In this document: positions 1 through 8,109 of the stretch, piece by piece
Layout: each line of letters starts with the position of its first letter
Numbering within the stretch: position 1 is the first letter of the stretch
Assembly (NCBI GenBank): GCA_003054655.1
Contig: QAYZ01000011.1
Coordinates: forward strand, 1-64,000
DNA length: 64,000 bases
Direction of reading: 5' to 3'
Source of the DNA: Spartobacteria bacterium LR76
Lineage (GTDB): Bacteria > Verrucomicrobiota > Verrucomicrobiia > Chthoniobacterales > Terrimicrobiaceae
Position numbers and translations under genes: made by a program
Notes under the pieces: generated by a model
Database searches by the model: none
What the model was told of the DNA's origin: nothing
Seen by the model: the letters and a program-made list of their open reading frames with translations, nothing else

Positions 1-18
1 CGCCTGGCGCTTTTTTTT
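1..18 (+). terminator. possible 3' half of a terminator at the window edge
   Basis: A GC-rich stretch followed by eight T residues lies at the very start of the window. It looks like the descending arm and T-tract of a rho-independent terminator whose other arm lies outside the window. Only half is visible, so this is tentative. Confidence 0.25.
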
Positions 19-211
19 GCCCTACGACCGCGACATCGGATGCGGCAAATCCGGCAGAATCGCGGTTCGCTTCCGTGCCGGGAACATGTGGCTCCATGGT
101 CCAAACCGACTGCTGCCGATGATTTCGGCGTTTCGAAAGTGCTTTGTACGAAACTGAAAGCGCGTCTTCGACTTGATTGAGGGAGGGATTGTGGCGAAAT
201 AGGCTTCGAAT

Positions 212-550
212 ATGCGGCGCAACTGGTCATGGGCGGTGAATGGCGCGATTGGGATTGTGCTGGCTGGTCTGCTCTTTTTTGAGTTTGTTGCGCCGTATTG
301 CGTGCAGCCTGGGCTGGACCTTACGTTTCTCGATGGCAGGCCATCTCGAGACGAGGTCGTAAGTCGATTTGGAGAACCCCAGGAGCAGATCGGCCCGGGC
401 GGGAGGTTTCGCATGACGGGCTGGCGTCCGCTGCCGGAGCGCGAGGCCGAGTATGGGGGGATGGCGTTTCAGCGCCCGAACTCGGACAAAATCTATGTTT
501 TTTTCTCCGCGGACGGGCGGGTCGCATCGTTCGAGGTAGCGCGTTCCTGA
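212..550 (+). CDS. small membrane-anchored protein with BamE/SmpA-like domain
   Basis: The product is 112 aa. Residues 8-27 form one hydrophobic N-terminal segment, a membrane anchor or uncleaved signal, so the rest is probably periplasmic. The motif GRPSRDEVVSRFGEP near residues 43-57 resembles the start of the BamE/SmpA/OmlA fold, in which a short helix precedes a G-x-P turn. There is no lipobox cysteine, so it is not a classical BamE lipoprotein. It stands alone with about 100 bases before the next small gene. The fold call is inference from motif shape; the function is unknown. Confidence 0.6.
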   Translation: MRRNWSWAVNGAIGIVLAGLLFFEFVAPYCVQPGLDLTFLDGRPSRDEVVSRFGEPQEQIGPGGRFRMTGWRPLPEREAEYGGMAFQRPNSDKIYVFFSADGRVASFEVARS

Positions 551-668
551 AGCCCGAAAGTTGAGTTTTTCGCGGACAGGGTTGGCGTGAGTCAGGGTCT
601 GGCTGATGCCGGTATAGGGTATATCCTCGGGTACGGTCGCAGGGCGGTGTGCCATGCGATACACGGGC

Positions 669-821
669 ATGAGTACATTGCTGCTTATCATTCTGGTTCT
701 GCTTTTGGTGGGTGCTTTGCCGGCGTGGCCGCATAGTTCGGGCTGGGGGTATTATCCCAGCGGTGGCCTGGGGTTGATCCTTGTGATTGTCCTCATCCTT
801 GTGCTCATGGGACGGATCTGA
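669..821 (+). CDS. DUF3309-type very small hydrophobic protein
   Basis: This 50-aa protein begins MSTLLLIILVLLLVGALP and continues with WPHSSGWGYYPSGG and a second hydrophobic stretch ending LMGRI. This two-helix hairpin with a central WPHS/GYxPSGG segment is the pattern of the DUF3309 family of about 50-aa membrane proteins. Function is unknown. An in-frame ATG at 654 would add five residues, but the ATG at 669 gives the usual family N-terminus. Confidence 0.75.
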   Translation: MSTLLLIILVLLLVGALPAWPHSSGWGYYPSGGLGLILVIVLILVLMGRI

Positions 822-996
822 CGGCACGGCGTCTCGCGCGCCGCCTATGGTGGTGTTGCGCCGTTCGGCCTCCGGGGTTCGCTGGGGGGACCCCCTGCCC
901 GGGCGGCGCAGGCCTGCGGGCGGCGGATGTTTTGTTGTTTAGGTCGCGGCGGGGCTGTGGTACCTTTGAGTCGGAAGTCCAAACCCCGCGAATCCC

Positions 997-1365
997 ATGG
1001 AAACGATCTGGTCATTCCTGACGGTGCAGACGCTCTTTCTGCTGGCACCGGTGGGGTTCATGCTCATCTGCGCGCTGGCGGCTCCGATGAAACCCGGCAC
1101 GCGCTGGGATATTTTCTTTGCCGGGCTGGTAGGTGTGACCGCGGGCTGGTCGGCGTTTTTAGTGCTCTGGGCGGCTGGATTGATCGGGCGCGCCGACGGT
1201 GGGCTGGATCGCGGCATGGCGATGATCGGGCTGCTCGGGTGCTCGTATGTGAGCGCGGGGATGTATTTCTTTTTTGCGCGAGTGTGGCGGAGTGCGCGTC
1301 ACGGCGCGGTGCGCCAGGGCGGCCGCTGGGATGCGGCGCGCGATGGCCGCGACGACCGGACGTAG
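997..1365 (+). CDS. hypothetical membrane protein, three to four helices
   Basis: The product is 122 aa. Hydrophobic segments lie near residues 10-28, 40-62 and 74-94, followed by a basic, polar tail rich in Arg and Asp that should be cytoplasmic. I do not recognise a family. The ATG at 997 is the first in frame and lies just upstream of the first helix. The gene is monocistronic and converges on an SMR exporter gene. Real coding is supported by the hydrophobic periodicity; no function is assigned. Confidence 0.6.
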   Translation: METIWSFLTVQTLFLLAPVGFMLICALAAPMKPGTRWDIFFAGLVGVTAGWSAFLVLWAAGLIGRADGGLDRGMAMIGLLGCSYVSAGMYFFFARVWRSARHGAVRQGGRWDAARDGRDDRT

Positions 1366-1443
1366 GGAGTGAGCCCCGGCAGCCTGGGAGAGTGACGAAA
1401 CGAGCGGATTATTTCTCGTTCGCTTTTGCACTTGGGACAGCGG

Positions 1444-1776
1444 CTAGTGTGCGACGGACTTGGAGAAGAAATTCAGCACGACGACTCCGGCGATGATAAG
1501 GCTGAGGCCGATGATGGCGGGGAGGTCGAGCGCCTGCTTGAAAACCACCCATCCGATGAGGCTGATGACGGCGATGCCCAGGCCCGACCAGATGGCATAG
1601 GCCACGCCGACGGGAATGGTGCGCAGGCTGAGCGAGAGAAAGTAAAACGCGATGCCGTAACCCACGAATATGACGACGGTAGGCCAGGGTTTGGAGAAAC
1701 CTTCACACGCCTTGAGCGCGCTGGTTCCGGCGATTTCGGCAAAGATTGCGACGACGAGGTAAATGTACGGGTGCAT
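1444..1776 (-). CDS. small multidrug resistance (SMR) family transporter
   Basis: This 110-aa inner-membrane protein has four helices. Members of the EmrE/SugE/QacE family work as dual-topology dimers exchanging protons for cationic compounds or guanidinium. The essential membrane glutamate is present at residue 14 in the context AIFAEIAGT, exactly where EmrE has Glu14. The family motif around AYAIWSGLG is also present. The start at 1776 was chosen over an upstream ATG because it places Glu14 at the family position. Whether it is a drug or a guanidinium exporter cannot be decided from these motifs. Confidence 0.9.
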   Translation of the reverse strand: MHPYIYLVVAIFAEIAGTSALKACEGFSKPWPTVVIFVGYGIAFYFLSLSLRTIPVGVAYAIWSGLGIAVISLIGWVVFKQALDLPAIIGLSLIIAGVVVLNFFSKSVAH

Positions 1777-1846
1777 GGCGGCAGGCGGCATCCTGCGCCG
1801 GGAATCGGCTCGCCGTCGAGCGCGGATGGGGATAAAGGTGCGGTAA

Positions 1847-2041
1847 ATGGAAGTCGTTCTCTTATCGATCTGCCTGGCCTTGCTGCTCGCGACGATAGCG
1901 ACAGTGGTCTGTGAACGCCGGTTGCGCCGGGGGAAGCGGGTGTCGATCTGGCTGGTGGTTCCAGCTGCTGGGGTTATGGCGTTTGGCTCGGTGCTCGCGG
2001 TGTTTGCTATGATGCTGGGTTGGGAGTTGTCTCGGAGATAA
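1847..2041 (+). CDS. hypothetical two-helix membrane protein
   Basis: A 64-aa protein with hydrophobic segments at about residues 3-20 and 35-58, separated by a basic loop ERRLRRGKR. It is divergent from the SMR gene with about 70 bases between the starts. No family is recognised. The alternation of two helices and a positive loop suggests a real small membrane protein. Confidence 0.5.
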   Translation: MEVVLLSICLALLLATIATVVCERRLRRGKRVSIWLVVPAAGVMAFGSVLAVFAMMLGWELSRR

Positions 2042-2133
2042 GCGTAAGGTTGATCGGGCCGGCGTGACTAACGGCTCCTGCGAATTGCGATTATTTGATT
2101 GTGAGGCGCAGCTCTCACCTGACGCAGCGCCAA

Positions 2134-2165
2134 CGCAGGCGGGATCATTATTTCAACCGCCTGCG
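2134..2165. repeat. 9-bp perfect inverted repeat (hairpin)
   Basis: CGCAGGCGG and its exact complement CCGCCTGCG are separated by 14 AT-richer bases. No T-tract follows, so it is not an ordinary intrinsic terminator. It lies between the 64-aa membrane gene and the zinc-ribbon gene. It may be a REP-like element or an attenuating hairpin. Confidence 0.5.
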
Positions 2166-2266
2166 GGACGACATGGCGGAGCCGGGATTGTCGGCACACG
2201 TTTCTTCAAGCTGGCCATTCCCTAGTGGGCTGGAAAAGAATCGGCGCATCTATTTTTGATCCGAAT

Positions 2267-2605
2267 ATGGCAGAGAGTTACTATTGTTGGCGTTGCAAGA
2301 CAAAGGTTCCCATGCTTACAGAGGACGAGTGGGAGGTCATTCACCCTTTGCTGGTTCTCGATCTCAAGCGAATCCAGGACATTCGCATTGAGAAGGGGGT
2401 GGCGCTTGATCGGGCCTTGGCAGAATGCCGATCCTTGGCGTGTGAGAAGTTTGAGCAGATGACTGGATATCGGGAATCAACTATGAATGCGATCTGGCAT
2501 CACCGGCGATCGCTTTTCGGGATGGAATGCCCTGCGTGCGGCCATCTTTTTAGAACACCCCAATCTCGTTTTTGTGCTCATTGCGGTTGCAGTTTGTCGC
2601 AATGA
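2267..2605 (+). CDS. zinc-ribbon protein of unknown function
   Basis: From the ATG at 2267 the product is 112 aa. Two Cys-x2-Cys pairs stand at the ends: YYCWRCKTKVPML near residue 7, and MECPACGHLF then FCAHCGC near residues 85-110. The middle is helical and charged. Such paired knuckles bind one or two zinc ions and often mediate nucleic-acid or protein contacts, but no enzyme motif is visible. A GTG at 2225 would add 14 residues; the ATG is preferred because it puts the first Cys pair close to the N-terminus. Confidence 0.65.
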   Translation: MAESYYCWRCKTKVPMLTEDEWEVIHPLLVLDLKRIQDIRIEKGVALDRALAECRSLACEKFEQMTGYRESTMNAIWHHRRSLFGMECPACGHLFRTPQSRFCAHCGCSLSQ

Positions 2606-2736
2606 CATTTCGAGCCGATGGTGAAGCTGACCTTGCCGCCGCCCGGGGTGGTGGAGGACCCGCTATAGCCGAAGGGCAGGTTCAGCCCGCTGAACAGGAT
2701 GCCCGCGAGAAGCAGGATTTTGAAGGCCTCCCACAT
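2578..2736 (-). CDS. possible 52-aa secreted or membrane small protein
   Basis: An open frame on the minus strand begins MWEAFKILLLAGILFSGL, a good hydrophobic signal-like segment. It continues through a Gly/Ser/Thr-rich part to KCHCDKLQPQ. It overlaps the 3' end of the convergent zinc-ribbon gene by 28 bases. A weak purine-rich stretch precedes the ATG. Coding is plausible but the only support is the signal-like N-terminus. Confidence 0.35.
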   Translation of the reverse strand: MWEAFKILLLAGILFSGLNLPFGYSGSSTTPGGGKVSFTIGSKCHCDKLQPQ

Positions 2737-2787
2737 GGTGATCTTCTGACAGCCAAAGACGCCGCGGTTGCGCAGGCGCGCTCTCCG

Positions 2788-3162
2788 TTAAGCTCCGGGG
2801 TCTGGTGCGCGGAGCTGAAAATACGCTGCGCCGAAGAAGAAGGCGGTGTTGGCCGCGAGGACGAGGAAGAGGGTGAAGGCAAGGCGGTCGGAGTCGCGTA
2901 GGAGGTGGTCGTAGAGGGCAAAGATGCGCGTGGCGACCTCATGCTGGGCGTCTAGGTTGGCGGAGAGGGCGAGGGCGACGGTGCTGGTCTTGATCTTATC
3001 GATGGCGTCTTGCGGAAGCTTGGTGAGCTCGGCGGCGTGGGTTTGGATGACTTGTTCCCGGTCGTTCTGCCGCCCGACATGGAGGAGCACGCTGATGGCG
3101 GCCAGGAGGTTCAGGCTGGCGAGGATGAGGAAGATGAGGGCTGTGCGTTTACGTTTGGTCAT
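2788..3162 (-). CDS. hypothetical membrane protein, two helices with a long soluble loop
   Basis: From the ATG at 3162 the product is 124 aa. A first helix lies at about residues 7-26 and a second at about 93-116. Between them is a helical, charged segment of about 65 residues, probably periplasmic. The upstream gene on the same strand overlaps this start by 14 bases, so the two are probably co-transcribed. No family is recognised. An upstream in-frame start at 3210 would add a polar leader and is less likely. Confidence 0.6.
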   Translation of the reverse strand: MTKRKRTALIFLILASLNLLAAISVLLHVGRQNDREQVIQTHAAELTKLPQDAIDKIKTSTVALALSANLDAQHEVATRIFALYDHLLRDSDRLAFTLFLVLAANTAFFFGAAYFQLRAPDPGA

Positions 3163-3469
3163 GCGGGGCGGGTGATCTTCTGAGGGAACGCCGGAGGGTT
3201 GTCCATCCACCAGTTATCCAAAAGGCGAGGAACAGCCCGCCAGCGACGCCGCTAAGAAATCGCACGCCAAATTCCGTAACGAGTACCGATGCGATGTGCT
3301 GATGGTGATTGCCTAATGAAACGGCCAGAATCGCGGCAGCCGATCGTATCGCGAAAACGACAAAGAGAGATAGCAGGAGGCGCTTGTGGATTGGCGCGAA
3401 GGCGGCCCTGGAGAGCGAATAAAGCGCGAGGGCGGAAATGAGGAGTATGGCGGTCTCTTCAATCATCAA
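3149..3469 (-). CDS. hypothetical three-helix membrane protein
   Basis: A 106-aa protein with hydrophobic stretches near residues 4-22, 30-50 and 68-90 and a basic tail RRSLRRSP. It overlaps the next gene downstream by 14 bases, which suggests translational coupling of two membrane proteins of unknown role. No motif is recognised. Confidence 0.6.
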   Translation of the reverse strand: MMIEETAILLISALALYSLSRAAFAPIHKRLLLSLFVVFAIRSAAAILAVSLGNHHQHIASVLVTEFGVRFLSGVAGGLFLAFWITGGWTTLRRSLRRSPAPHDQT

Positions 3470-3606
3470 GTTCTTGGGATGATTTGTTTCCTCGCCTGAT
3501 CGCAGGAAGGGGGGGGATGATCAATCCCAAGCACGGTTTTTTTGCGCCCCTGTTCCCGGGCCGTCCCTAAACTTATCCGTACAAAAGGCTTCTCCGTCTT
3601 TGCCTT

Positions 3607-4218
3607 TTGCCTAAGCTTTGTTTCCCCTTGAGCTTGCGGTTATTCACGCGGTGGCGCTGGTGGGTTCCCGTATTTGTGGCGCTTCTGCTGGGAATGCCGG
3701 AGCAGGCGAAGGCGACTTGGGCGGCGCACCGGATTATCGCCGAACCGGGGAATCCTAAACTGCGCCCCATTGCGGTGAAGCTTGCGGAAGACAAACGCTC
3801 GGTGCAGGTGTTCCTGCCGACTATGCCGGAGAAGTCGCCGCAAGGGTACTTTCTCATCAAAGCCAAGGCGCGGCTGCCGAGGGAGTCGCTGGAGTTTCGG
3901 ATGTCGATGATGCGATGGTTCATGGAGTCCGAGAGATACCAGAAGAAACGAGCGACTTTTGACCGCCATTTCGTTGATGCTTCGGACAAGGCGGAGTACG
4001 CGGATATCGACCGTTTTCGGGAGATCACGCGGCTCGCTCCGGAGAGAAAGGATGGGGCTGGCGGGATCTTTTTGGAGATGAGCGTGGAGGATGCGATGCG
4101 CTCCTATATTGTTCGCGATTACCTGCCGAACGGCGGCGCGATGGTGGACGATGGCGGATTTGGGGACACCTATGACCTGCCGGCCATCGTGGAGGCCGCA
4201 CGTGAAGCGAAAGAGTAA
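3607..4218 (+). CDS. secreted hypothetical protein
   Basis: The 203-aa product starts at TTG (3607). A basic N-terminus is followed by a hydrophobic core WWVPVFVALLLGMP and a plausible signal-peptidase site after KATWA, near residue 37. The mature part is mixed alpha/beta and charged, with no cysteine pair and no recognised motif. There is no ATG that would keep the signal peptide, which supports the TTG start. Function unknown. Confidence 0.6.
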   Translation: MPKLCFPLSLRLFTRWRWWVPVFVALLLGMPEQAKATWAAHRIIAEPGNPKLRPIAVKLAEDKRSVQVFLPTMPEKSPQGYFLIKAKARLPRESLEFRMSMMRWFMESERYQKKRATFDRHFVDASDKAEYADIDRFREITRLAPERKDGAGGIFLEMSVEDAMRSYIVRDYLPNGGAMVDDGGFGDTYDLPAIVEAAREAKE

Positions 4219-4367
4219 GGAGCGCGTGCGTGGCTGGCGGTGTCCTTGGTGATTTTCCAACGACAGTCCGGTTTCGCTAGGCCTCTGTGCGCGGAGCGAG
4301 GATCGGGGATGCCGATTGATCTGCTGTCGTGGTTTTGCCATGCTTCCGAGCGGTATCGGAGAAAGAC

Positions 4368-4649
4368 ATGGTTACCGAAGATCAGGCGAGGCGGATTCTC
4401 CAGTCGATGCGCAGAGGGCGTGCCCCGGCGGGCACGGACATGGAACTGCTGAACACGGTCCAGTCGACCTCGACGGGGCTGGTCATCCTGACGGGCCTGA
4501 CTTTCGCGCTCCTCCTTGACGCCGATACCGACGGATGGCTGGTCGTCCTCATGGCGGCCATCGTCATCTATCCCTTGTGGATGATCGGCAACTGCATCGC
4601 AGTCAAAAATCTCCTGATCTCCAAGGGACGTTTCAACCTGGACGGGTGA
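4368..4649 (+). CDS. hypothetical small membrane protein
   Basis: The product is 93 aa from the ATG at 4368, beginning MVTEDQARRILQSMRRG. A polar, helical N-terminal part precedes two hydrophobic segments near residues 34-50 and 54-74. The N-terminal part could be cytoplasmic. An ATG at 4329 would add 13 residues of low quality. No family is recognised. Confidence 0.6.
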   Translation: MVTEDQARRILQSMRRGRAPAGTDMELLNTVQSTSTGLVILTGLTFALLLDADTDGWLVVLMAAIVIYPLWMIGNCIAVKNLLISKGRFNLDG

Positions 4650-4663
4650 CGGTCCGTCCGCGC

Positions 4664-4948
4664 TCATTGCGTCGTTTTGGCGTGGCTGTGGCGGGCGATG
4701 GTATTGGCCTCGGCGCGGTGGAGTTCCACGGGGTCGTGGAGTTTTGACGCTTCCTTTCGTTCCGGCTGGGGCTGGTCGGGCGGCATGATGTCGGGTTCCG
4801 CGACGTCCGGGGTGGGGGCGACCGGCGGCGCGGGGTTGGGCGCGGTGGTGGGGCCGGGATAGGTCGGGGCGCTCGGGGGAGACTGGGGAACTTCCGGAGA
4901 TGGCGTGGGCGTGGGGGCTACGGGCGGGGTGGTTTCGGGTGTGGACAT
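4664..4948 (-). CDS. proline-rich, probably disordered protein
   Basis: A 94-aa protein in which the first 60 residues are dominated by Pro, Thr, Ala and Ser, followed by an acidic/basic tail with HDPVELHRAEANTIARHSH. There is no signal peptide and no domain. It starts 7 bases after the stop of the preceding minus-strand gene, so the two form an operon. Low-complexity sequence makes the coding call less certain, but the spacing and the ordinary C-terminus support it. Confidence 0.55.
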   Translation of the reverse strand: MSTPETTPPVAPTPTPSPEVPQSPPSAPTYPGPTTAPNPAPPVAPTPDVAEPDIMPPDQPQPERKEASKLHDPVELHRAEANTIARHSHAKTTQ

Positions 4949-4955
4949 GGCGGAT

Positions 4956-5381
4956 TCAGGGGTGAGGGACGGCGTTGAGGTCGAGGCGGAGGGGAAGTTC
5001 CTCCTCGGGTGTGTGAAAGAGATCCTCGCGGAGATTTTGCGCGAGGCAGGCGTGGTAACGCACGGGCAGGCCGTCGAGGATGGCGGCATTGATTTCCGCC
5101 GGAGCGGCAAAGGCCCAGCGGGCGTCGGGGGATTCATCCAGGAGGTCGCGCAGGCGGCCAGTGATCTTGCGGAGCCGCCACATGCCTGGCTCCGCCTCGT
5201 GGCGCAGGCGCTCGGAGGTGGTCTCGTCGGATGGTGCTCCGAGGCGGTCGGCGGGGTGGTCGAGCCAGCGGGTGCCCGGGTAGTCGATGGGGTAGTAGTC
5301 GACGAGCCGTGGGCCGTCATCCTCCATGCGGTAGGTCTTCAGCCCGTCGGGGCTCGCGATGTAGAGGAACGGTGCATTCAT
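4956..5381 (-). CDS. hypothetical protein, possibly host-attachment/baeRF-like
   Basis: From the ATG at 5381 the product is 141 aa with no signal peptide. It starts MNAPFLYIASPDGLKTYRM and ends with a helical region DARWAFAAPAEINAAILDGL then LAQNLREDLFHTPEEEL. An initial strand naming the residue environment, a central polar loop and a late AP-helix-LxxDL pattern recall the Host_attach/baeRF family of small proteins, but the match is weak. It is co-directional with the small lipoprotein upstream and the Pro-rich protein downstream. Function unassigned. Confidence 0.55.
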   Translation of the reverse strand: MNAPFLYIASPDGLKTYRMEDDGPRLVDYYPIDYPGTRWLDHPADRLGAPSDETTSERLRHEAEPGMWRLRKITGRLRDLLDESPDARWAFAAPAEINAAILDGLPVRYHACLAQNLREDLFHTPEEELPLRLDLNAVPHP

Positions 5382-5454
5382 GGCGATGGGGTATCGGTTC
5401 CCGGTGAGCGGTGCGCGTGAGGGATCGGCCTGAATCGCGCCTCGGCGCGGGAGT

Positions 5455-5622
5455 TTACGGCGTCGTGCCGGGGACGGGCGAGGGTGTCGGGGCGGGGGAG
5501 CGCTCGGTGTCGGGCGCATTGCCGGGGCCGCCCGCGCTCTGGGACGTGCGCACGCCCGGGGTGCGGTCGCACCCGGCGAGGGCGAGGAGAAACAGGGCGC
5601 AGAAAGAGAGGAGGATTTTCAT
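5455..5622 (-). CDS. small lipoprotein
   Basis: A 55-aa protein with a textbook lipoprotein signal: MKILLSFCALFLLALAGC, with the lipobox LALAGC and the acylated Cys at residue 18. The mature 38 residues are Pro/Ser/Thr/Gly-rich and probably disordered. It is the first of three co-directional small genes. It may be an entericidin-like small envelope lipoprotein, but no specific function is implied by sequence. Confidence 0.7.
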   Translation of the reverse strand: MKILLSFCALFLLALAGCDRTPGVRTSQSAGGPGNAPDTERSPAPTPSPVPGTTP

Positions 5623-5847
5623 AACCCGAATACGCGGGTGGCGGTCTCCGTGCGGTTCAGCCCGGCCCCGGAGTGCCGCATGGGGTGGGCGAAAAGGCGG
5701 CGGCGGCCATGTCTCACACAGCGGAAAGCGGGCGAGGCATGAGCTGGATGGCCGGGGTCGGCGGATGGATAAGCCGGCACTCGCGGGCCTGCGGCGTTGA
5801 CACCCGGGCGCGGGGTGGTGAGGCTCGGCGGGGAAAATTCCCTCCTC

Positions 5848-7395
5848 ATGCCTGCCCCGAGTATTGCGCGCTTCCGAGTCCTGTTGCTGGCTGTGCTGGC
5901 GGGGGTGGTGGCATTCCTTTTTTATGCGCGGTCGGTCGGGTCGGAGTTCGTCTACGACGCGCGCCCGCAGGTGCTCTTTGGCGATTATATTCATAATCCG
6001 TCGCACTGGGGCGAGGTGCTGACTTTTCGCGTGCTCGGGCAGGATGTGCTGGATGCGAATCGCCCCGTGCAGCTTGCCTCCCTCATGCTCGACTCCGCGC
6101 TGTGGGGGCGCAATCCCGTGGGCTATCACCTCACGAGCGCCGCTCTCCATGCCGCGAATGTCGCGCTGCTTTTCCTACTGCTCATGGAGCTGGGCGGCGG
6201 CCGGCCAGGACCGGCGCTCCTCGCCGCGCTGGCCTTTGCCGTGCATCCGATGCTGGTCGAGCCGGTGGCGGAGGTTTCGTCGCGCGAGGATGTGCTGACT
6301 TTGTTTTTCCTGCTCCTCGCCATGTTCCTCGCGCTGCGCTGCGGACGGAGCACGGGTCGTGCGATGTGGTGGACGGGGGCCGGATGCGTGGCCGCGTCGC
6401 TGCTGGCGGTGGGGGCAAAGGAGACGGGCGTCATTGCGCCGGTGCTGGTGGGGGCGTGCGGCGTGCTCTTCCGCGAGCGTGGCACAGGGCGGCGCTGGCT
6501 GGTGCTCACGGCGCTCGTGGCGGCGGTGGTCGGCGGGTTTTTGGCTGCGCGTTTCGCCTTGGAGCCGCGCGAGTCGGTGATCTTTCTGAGCAAGCCCGGC
6601 AGGCTGGGCGGTTCACTCGTGGAGACGCTGAAGATCCAGCCGCGCATCTGGGGCTTTTACGTGCGGCAGATCTTCTGGCCGGTGGAGCTCTCCGCCATCT
6701 ACACGCCGCAGAATGTCGCGCGCATCGCGGCTGTCTGGCTTTACCTCATGCTCGCCGCCCTCGTGCTCGTGCAGGGTGTCGCGGCCTGGCGGAGCCGGGT
6801 GGGGCTGCTCGGGATGCTGATGTATTGGGCCGCGATGGGGCCGGTCTCAAACCTCCTCACGATGTACTGCCCGGCGGCGGATCGCTATCTCTACGTGCCG
6901 CTGGCGGGACTCGCCATGACGGTCTTTGCCCTGCTCGCCATGGTGCGGCTCGGCGCGCGAGCGTGGCCGTTTGTAGCGGCGGGATGCATTGTTGTATTGA
7001 CTGCGCTTGCGTGGCTCGGCTGGCAGCGGCAGGAGGTCTTTGCCACGTCGCTGAATCTCTGGACCGACACCGTGGCGAAAAGCCCCGCCTCGGACAATGC
7101 CGCCAACAACCTCGGCTACGCCCTGGTGCGCAAGGGCGACAACGCCAAGGCCCTCGCCGCCTTTGAGCGCGCTCTCCAACTGACCAATGGACGGAAGGCC
7201 GACGCCTGGGCTGGAGCCGCCATCGCGCTAGATCGCACAGGCCGCCCGAGCGATGCCGTGCGCGCCCTGCGCCGCGCGGTGGAGATCATGCCGATCTACG
7301 GAGACCCCGATCAGCTCGTGAAGTCCATGGTTGCCGAACCCGCCGATGCCGAGGCTTGGCGCGAAATCCGCTCCCATGCCGTGATCGACCCGTGA
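5848..7395 (+). CDS. multi-pass membrane protein with C-terminal TPR repeats (TMTC/PMT-like)
   Basis: The 515-aa product has about ten hydrophobic segments over residues 1-410 and a soluble tail from about 425. The segments NRPVQLASLMLD, GYHLTSAALHAANV and AVHPMLVEPVAEVSSRED match the DUF1736/TMTC class of O-mannosyltransferase-like GT-C proteins, where an HPxxVEPVA-type loop is characteristic. The tail has at least one clear TPR (NNLGYALVRKGDNAKALAAFERAL) and a second partial repeat. It probably acts on lipid-linked sugars or on protein glycosylation at the inner membrane (inference). The ATG at 5848 leaves a short basic leader before the first helix. Confidence 0.8.
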   Translation: MPAPSIARFRVLLLAVLAGVVAFLFYARSVGSEFVYDARPQVLFGDYIHNPSHWGEVLTFRVLGQDVLDANRPVQLASLMLDSALWGRNPVGYHLTSAALHAANVALLFLLLMELGGGRPGPALLAALAFAVHPMLVEPVAEVSSREDVLTLFFLLLAMFLALRCGRSTGRAMWWTGAGCVAASLLAVGAKETGVIAPVLVGACGVLFRERGTGRRWLVLTALVAAVVGGFLAARFALEPRESVIFLSKPGRLGGSLVETLKIQPRIWGFYVRQIFWPVELSAIYTPQNVARIAAVWLYLMLAALVLVQGVAAWRSRVGLLGMLMYWAAMGPVSNLLTMYCPAADRYLYVPLAGLAMTVFALLAMVRLGARAWPFVAAGCIVVLTALAWLGWQRQEVFATSLNLWTDTVAKSPASDNAANNLGYALVRKGDNAKALAAFERALQLTNGRKADAWAGAAIALDRTGRPSDAVRALRRAVEIMPIYGDPDQLVKSMVAEPADAEAWREIRSHAVIDP

Positions 7396-7522
7396 GGGGG
7401 TGCGTGTTGGCTGGCCCGGGGACAAACCGCCTTGGGCATGTAGATGACGTTTAACTTTGAAACTTTCGTTTTCTTCGCGGGAAGGAGTTGATTTTTTTTC
7501 GGTCCGTCGGATGCTTTCAGCC

Positions 7523-7975
7523 ATGAAATTCATCGCGTCCCTCCTGACGGTCCTGGTGGCATCCACTCTCACTCTGTCGAACGCTCGCGCCGCCGATGCG
7601 GACTGGCAGACGGATTACAAGGCAGCGCTCGCTCAGGCCGCCAAGGAAAAGAAGTCCGTCCTCCTCGACTTCACCGGCTCCGATTGGTGTGGATGGTGCA
7701 TCAAGCTCGACAAGGAGACCTTCTCCGAGTCGCGCTTCAAGAACTTCGCGAAGAACAACCTCGTGCTCGTCGAGGTGGACTTTCCGCAGAAAAAGACACA
7801 GTCGGCTGAGCTGAAGGAGCAGAACGAGGCGCTTAGCAAGCAGTATGGTGTCGAGGGATTCCCGACCCTCGTCCTACTCAACTCCGAGGGCAAGGAGATC
7901 GCCCGCAATGTCGGTTACCTGCCCGGTGGCCCGGATGGATTCATGAAATGGGTCAAGGCCGCGGAGAAAAACTAA
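7523..7975 (+). CDS. secreted thioredoxin-fold protein
   Basis: The 150-aa product has a signal peptide (residues 1-23, ending ARA-A). The thioredoxin-like domain carries the redox motif C56-G-W-C59 in the context GSDWCGWC, and the cis-proline motif GFPTLVLL near residue 115. This is the thioredoxin_7/DsbD-gamma-like class that acts as a periplasmic disulfide reductase or isomerase. The start at 7523 is the one that gives a clean signal peptide. The gene is followed by a strong terminator, so it is monocistronic. Confidence 0.88.
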   Translation: MKFIASLLTVLVASTLTLSNARAADADWQTDYKAALAQAAKEKKSVLLDFTGSDWCGWCIKLDKETFSESRFKNFAKNNLVLVEVDFPQKKTQSAELKEQNEALSKQYGVEGFPTLVLLNSEGKEIARNVGYLPGGPDGFMKWVKAAEKN

Positions 7976-8004
7976 GTCAGCGAGCTTAATCTCTCGCTCT
8001 TTTC

Positions 8005-8041
8005 AGCGGCGACGCCGGTTCTCCGGGGGCGCCGCTTTTTT
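8005..8041 (+). terminator. rho-independent terminator of the thioredoxin-like gene
   Basis: A GC-rich hairpin (AGCGGCGACGCCGG paired with CCGGGGGCGCCGCT, loop TTCT) is followed directly by a run of T residues. It lies 30 bases after the thioredoxin-fold stop codon. Confidence 0.85.
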
Positions 8042-8109
8042 ACGTAGCATTACGATGAGAGGTGAGAATTTTCATTCGCGCTTCCCCTCGTTCGAGCTAG
8101 CTTTCGAGG

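Noticed and set aside
22-414. A 130-codon minus-strand frame at the left end
   Set aside because: It is antisense to the BamE-like gene and has no natural pattern or start signal.
4664-5320. A long minus-strand frame of 218 codons over the small-gene cluster
   Set aside because: Its first two thirds are an unnatural Thr/Ser/Pro-rich shadow of the 4956-5381 gene. Only the part from 4948 reads naturally and is annotated.
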